From an archaeon (lineage in GTDB: Archaea > Nanobdellota > Nanobdellia > Woesearchaeales > GW2011-AR9): DNA of 8,652 nucleotides. The position numbers and the translations under genes were made by a program. This document shows, one piece after another, positions 6,954 to 8,652 of the stretch; position 1 is the first letter of the stretch; every line of letters starts with the position of its first letter. The DNA lies in assembly GCA_023266155.1 (NCBI GenBank), contig JAHFRS010000042.1, forward strand, positions 1 through 8,652, written 5' to 3'. The notes beneath the pieces are model-generated. The model did no database searches, was not told the origin of the DNA, and was given only the letters and a program-made list of their open reading frames with translations.

Positions 6954-7877
6954 TTATCTCAACATCATGGTCAATTTATCCTCTTTTTCCAACAAGGTTG
7001 AACCCAAACCCTGCCCCATGCTGAAAGAGAATTGTGAAGATACTTTACTGAACAAATCAAACAAGCCCGGTGTTTCTTTATACTCAACGTACTCTACTTT
7101 TTTCAAGCCATACGTTTGCGTAATATATTCTTCCGCCGTCTTCGTATCACCCAGCTGATCAATCAAACCATTTTCCAAGGCTTCACTCCCTACATAAAAT
7201 TCTCCCGTCGCCAGTTTCTGCACGTCGGTTTTTTTCATGCCCCGATTGGCGACAATCTCTTCAATAAAGAATTCATGAATTTTATCCAGTTTCCCCTGAA
7301 GGATCTGGCGTTCCTGCTCATCCAGCGGCCGGTACGGCGTCCCGATATCCTTATGTTCCCCCGCCACTAAACGTTCATAATTCACACCATATTTTTCCAT
7401 CAGCCCGCTGAATTCTAAGTAGCTGGAAATGACGCCAATACTTCCGGTGATGGACATGCGATTGGCAATGATATGGTCAGTGGCAGATGCGACCCAATAG
7501 CCGCCGGAAGCACCAACTTCACGAATGAGCGCAATAACAGGCTTTTTGGCCGCTTTGACAGCCCCGGCAATTTCATCGGAAGCAACGGCTGATCCGCCAG
7601 GAGAATTGATTTCCAGAAGGATGACTTTGACACGGCTATTGTCTTCCGCTTTTTGAATAAAATCAACAATGGCCTGTGAAGACACCGTGCTTTTGCCAAA
7701 ATAACCTTCACCATCGGCAGTGATCACTCCCGTGATTGGAATTAAGGCAACATTGCCAAAGGCAGATCGATCAAACAAGGAGAAAGTTAGGGGCATGACA
7801 ATAAAGAGGACAAATAAGACTCCCAGAATCGTCCACAGAATAGTTTTACCACTCTTTTTTGGTTCCTCCTTTTTCAT
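6954..7877 (-). CDS. sppA: Signal peptide peptidase SppA (S49 family, short archaeal/bacterial form)
   Basis: A 307-residue membrane serine protease of the S49 family. Members cleave leftover signal peptides and other peptides in the membrane with a Ser-Lys dyad. A basic N-terminus (MKKEEPKKSGK) is followed by one transmembrane helix (about 11-35), then the crotonase-like fold: VALIPITGVI, ILLEINSPGG (SPGG at 92-95) and GASGGYWVAS, where S124 is the nucleophile. The GEHKDIGTPYRP loop supplies the probable general base K176. The C-terminal TGEFYVGSEALENGLIDQLG block is typical. The size fits the single-domain form that assembles as an oligomer, not the long E. coli type. Two ATGs are adjacent (7880 and 7877). 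I chose 7877 because it lies 30 nt from the start of the TATA box, like the other leaderless genes. The first in the cluster sppA - S8 protease - ligase. Confidence 0.94.
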   Translation of the reverse strand: MKKEEPKKSGKTILWTILGVLFVLFIVMPLTFSLFDRSAFGNVALIPITGVITADGEGYFGKSTVSSQAIVDFIQKAEDNSRVKVILLEINSPGGSAVASDEIAGAVKAAKKPVIALIREVGASGGYWVASATDHIIANRMSITGSIGVISSYLEFSGLMEKYGVNYERLVAGEHKDIGTPYRPLDEQERQILQGKLDKIHEFFIEEIVANRGMKKTDVQKLATGEFYVGSEALENGLIDQLGDTKTAEEYITQTYGLKKVEYVEYKETPGLFDLFSKVSSQFSFSMGQGLGSTLLEKEDKLTMMLR

Positions 7878-7899
7878 CATGGGTGGGAAAGGCGGGTTC

Positions 7900-7907
7900 T
7901 ATATAAA
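7900..7907 (-). promoter_or_regulatory. Archaeal TATA box of sppA (and probably the downstream operon)
   Basis: Read on the minus strand it is TTTATATA, starting 30 nt before the ATG at 7877 (27 nt before the one at 7880), so the mRNA should begin at the start codon. It is the only strong promoter-like sequence upstream of the three minus-strand genes. Confidence 0.65.
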
Positions 7908-7910
7908 TGT

Positions 7911-8110
7911 TTTTCTGGTACGGCACTGTCCAAAAAGTGAGTGATAGCAGGCCGGCTGCCTCGTGCTTTCCAGCTTTTAGAATTCATCCAAAGCATGATA
8001 GTTATAATCGCAGGAAAGCACTCATGAATTCTCATAAACTTTCACTGTTCTCGGCAGCCATCTTGGCCTTGCCATCACTCACAAAAAAGACCGTGCTTGG
8101 TACTGGAAAA
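7911..8110 (+). ncRNA. Candidate pseudoknotted structured RNA, unassigned family
   Basis: The intergenic space between divergent genes folds on paper into a long rod. The helices are 7911-7921/8100-8110 (11 bp, two G-U), 7922-7926/8093-8097 (5 bp, one G-U), 7928-7930/8089-8091, an A-rich 6x6 internal loop (7931-7936/8083-8088), 7937-7945/8074-8082 (9 bp perfect), 7947-7953/8065-8072 (7 bp, bulged U) and 7954-7960/8053-8059 (7 bp). The cap contains two perfect 9-bp helices whose arms interleave (7963-7971/8013-8021 and 7979-7987/8024-8032), which defines an H-type pseudoknot. The three wobble pairs are G-U only on the plus strand and would be A-C on the minus strand, so a + transcript is favoured. 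No dedicated + promoter is visible. The TATA at 8128 could also fire leftward. A DNA-level role (regulatory or mobile element) is not excluded. Confidence 0.45.
7963..8032 (+). repeat. Interleaved inverted repeats (pseudoknot core)
   Basis: Arm order is GTGCTTTCC (7963-7971), AGAATTCAT (7979-7987), GGAAAGCAC (8013-8021), ATGAATTCT (8024-8032). First pairs with third and second with fourth, each over nine perfect base pairs. The second helix can extend with AGC-TTT against AAACT (7972-7978/8034-8040) using bulges. The inner connecting segment is 25 nt and AT-rich. Confidence 0.6.
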
Positions 8111-8127
8111 AATCAACCCACCAAACC

Positions 8128-8135
8128 TTTATATA
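8128..8135 (+). promoter_or_regulatory. Archaeal TATA box of the right-hand gene
   Basis: TTTATATA starts 31 nt before the ATG at 8159, again predicting a leaderless mRNA. The box sits in a near-palindrome (TTTATATATTT), so it could also direct leftward transcription, starting near 8105 at the edge of the structured element. Confidence 0.65.
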
Positions 8136-8158
8136 TTTCAATTCTTTCTTTCCCATCC

Positions 8159-8652
8159 ATGCCCATTCGAAAATCGTCCACACGTATCAAAGTTGTGGAT
8201 GGGATGAAAGTCAAGTATAAAGACATCTTTGACATGAAAGCATTCTATGAAGCCCTCTATGAATGGTTCAAAGAATATGGTTGGAAAGATGAGGATGATA
8301 AAAATGAACATTGGGAAACGTATTATGGTGAGAGAATTGATTCGAAAGGCGCTAAAGAGTTATGGCTGCAATGGCGGGCCTTTAAAGCACCGGACCATGC
8401 CCCTCATTTAAAATATTACCTTGACCTTGATTTCCATTGTATCGCCTTAACGACGGTTGAAGTGGTCAAGGAAGGCATGAAGATGGCTGTGAATAAAGGT
8501 GAAGTGGAGATCACCACCAATTCCTACATTGATAAAATCTACGAGCAGGAGTTTGACAAAAGCAATTTCCTGAAATGGATCAAAGAGTTATTTACCGACC
8601 GAGTCTATCGCAAGCAGTTGGAAGAGCGCAAGAAAGAGTTATATCAAGAGAC
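8159..8652 (+). CDS. Conserved-looking archaeal protein of unknown function (3' end beyond window)
   Basis: An open frame of 164 codons continues past the right edge without a stop, so the C-terminus is missing. I do not recognise a domain with a known function. Visible features: a short basic N-terminus (MPIRKSSTRIKVV), an aromatic segment (YKDIFDMKAFYEALYEWFKE, 20-39), an acidic HWETYYGERID block (51-61), an alternating hydrophobic LKYYLDLDFHCIAL stretch (84-97) that looks like a beta strand, and a charged helical C-terminal part (RKQLEERKKELYQE, 151-164). There is no signal peptide or transmembrane segment in the visible part. The sequence style resembles a hypothetical family I associate with DPANN genomes, but that is recall, not a search. 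The start is set by the TATA box at 8128. An internal ATG at 8204 is an alternative. It is divergent from sppA. Confidence 0.75.
   Translation, partial: MPIRKSSTRIKVVDGMKVKYKDIFDMKAFYEALYEWFKEYGWKDEDDKNEHWETYYGERIDSKGAKELWLQWRAFKAPDHAPHLKYYLDLDFHCIALTTVEVVKEGMKMAVNKGEVEITTNSYIDKIYEQEFDKSNFLKWIKELFTDRVYRKQLEERKKELYQE

Noticed and set aside
7911..8110. Miniature inverted-repeat transposable element
   Set aside because: The A-rich stretches face each other (A against A) instead of being complementary as in terminal inverted repeats, flanking bases show no target-site duplication, and wobble pairs fit RNA on one strand. It is not fully excluded without a genome-wide copy search.
1..8652. CRISPR array, insertion sequence or tRNA genes
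   Set aside because: I saw no regularly spaced direct repeats, no transposase and no cloverleaf with a T-loop on either strand.

Overview
The window most likely comes from a DPANN-type archaeon (Woesearchaeota or Pacearchaeota-like). This rests on three things: an archaeal ATP-dependent DNA ligase, a secreted subtilisin carrying a PGF-pre-PGF-like archaeal surface domain, and perfect TTTATATA boxes 30-32 nt upstream of three start codons. That spacing is the geometry expected for leaderless archaeal mRNAs. The lineage is an inference. The archaeal assignment is firmer.

Layout. Positions 1-381 contain no convincing gene, but about 11-265 are packed with perfect short inverted repeats that could form eight consecutive hairpins, two of them inside a closing stem. 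A TATA box at 350-357 then drives a Bro-N (DinD/antirepressor-like) protein on the + strand (382-1218). It converges, with a 2-bp gap, on a three-gene minus-strand cluster running right to left: sppA (7877-6954), a 1313-residue membrane-anchored S8 protease (6883-2942), and an ATP-dependent DNA ligase (2939-1221). The protease stop and the ligase start are 2 nt apart, so these two genes are almost certainly cotranscribed. sppA is probably in the same transcript, with a 70-nt spacer before the protease.

Positions 7881-8158 separate sppA from a divergent + strand gene (8159 to the window edge) that encodes a conserved-looking but unrecognised protein. Each flank has its own TATA box. Between the boxes, 7911-8110 can fold into a rod of 42 base pairs capped by two interleaved perfect 9-bp helices, that is, an H-type pseudoknot. 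The wobble pairs fit a + strand RNA. I match it to no known RNA class, and it is the strongest candidate here for something undescribed.

How the genes fit together. SppA (membrane peptide hydrolase) and the S8 protease (cell-surface proteolysis) form an envelope-proteolysis pair. The ligase joins DNA nicks in replication and repair and appears to share the transcript because of genome compaction rather than function. The Bro-N protein belongs to a family that moves between phages, plasmids and chromosomes. It is the likeliest horizontally acquired gene and sits beside the hairpin-dense tract.
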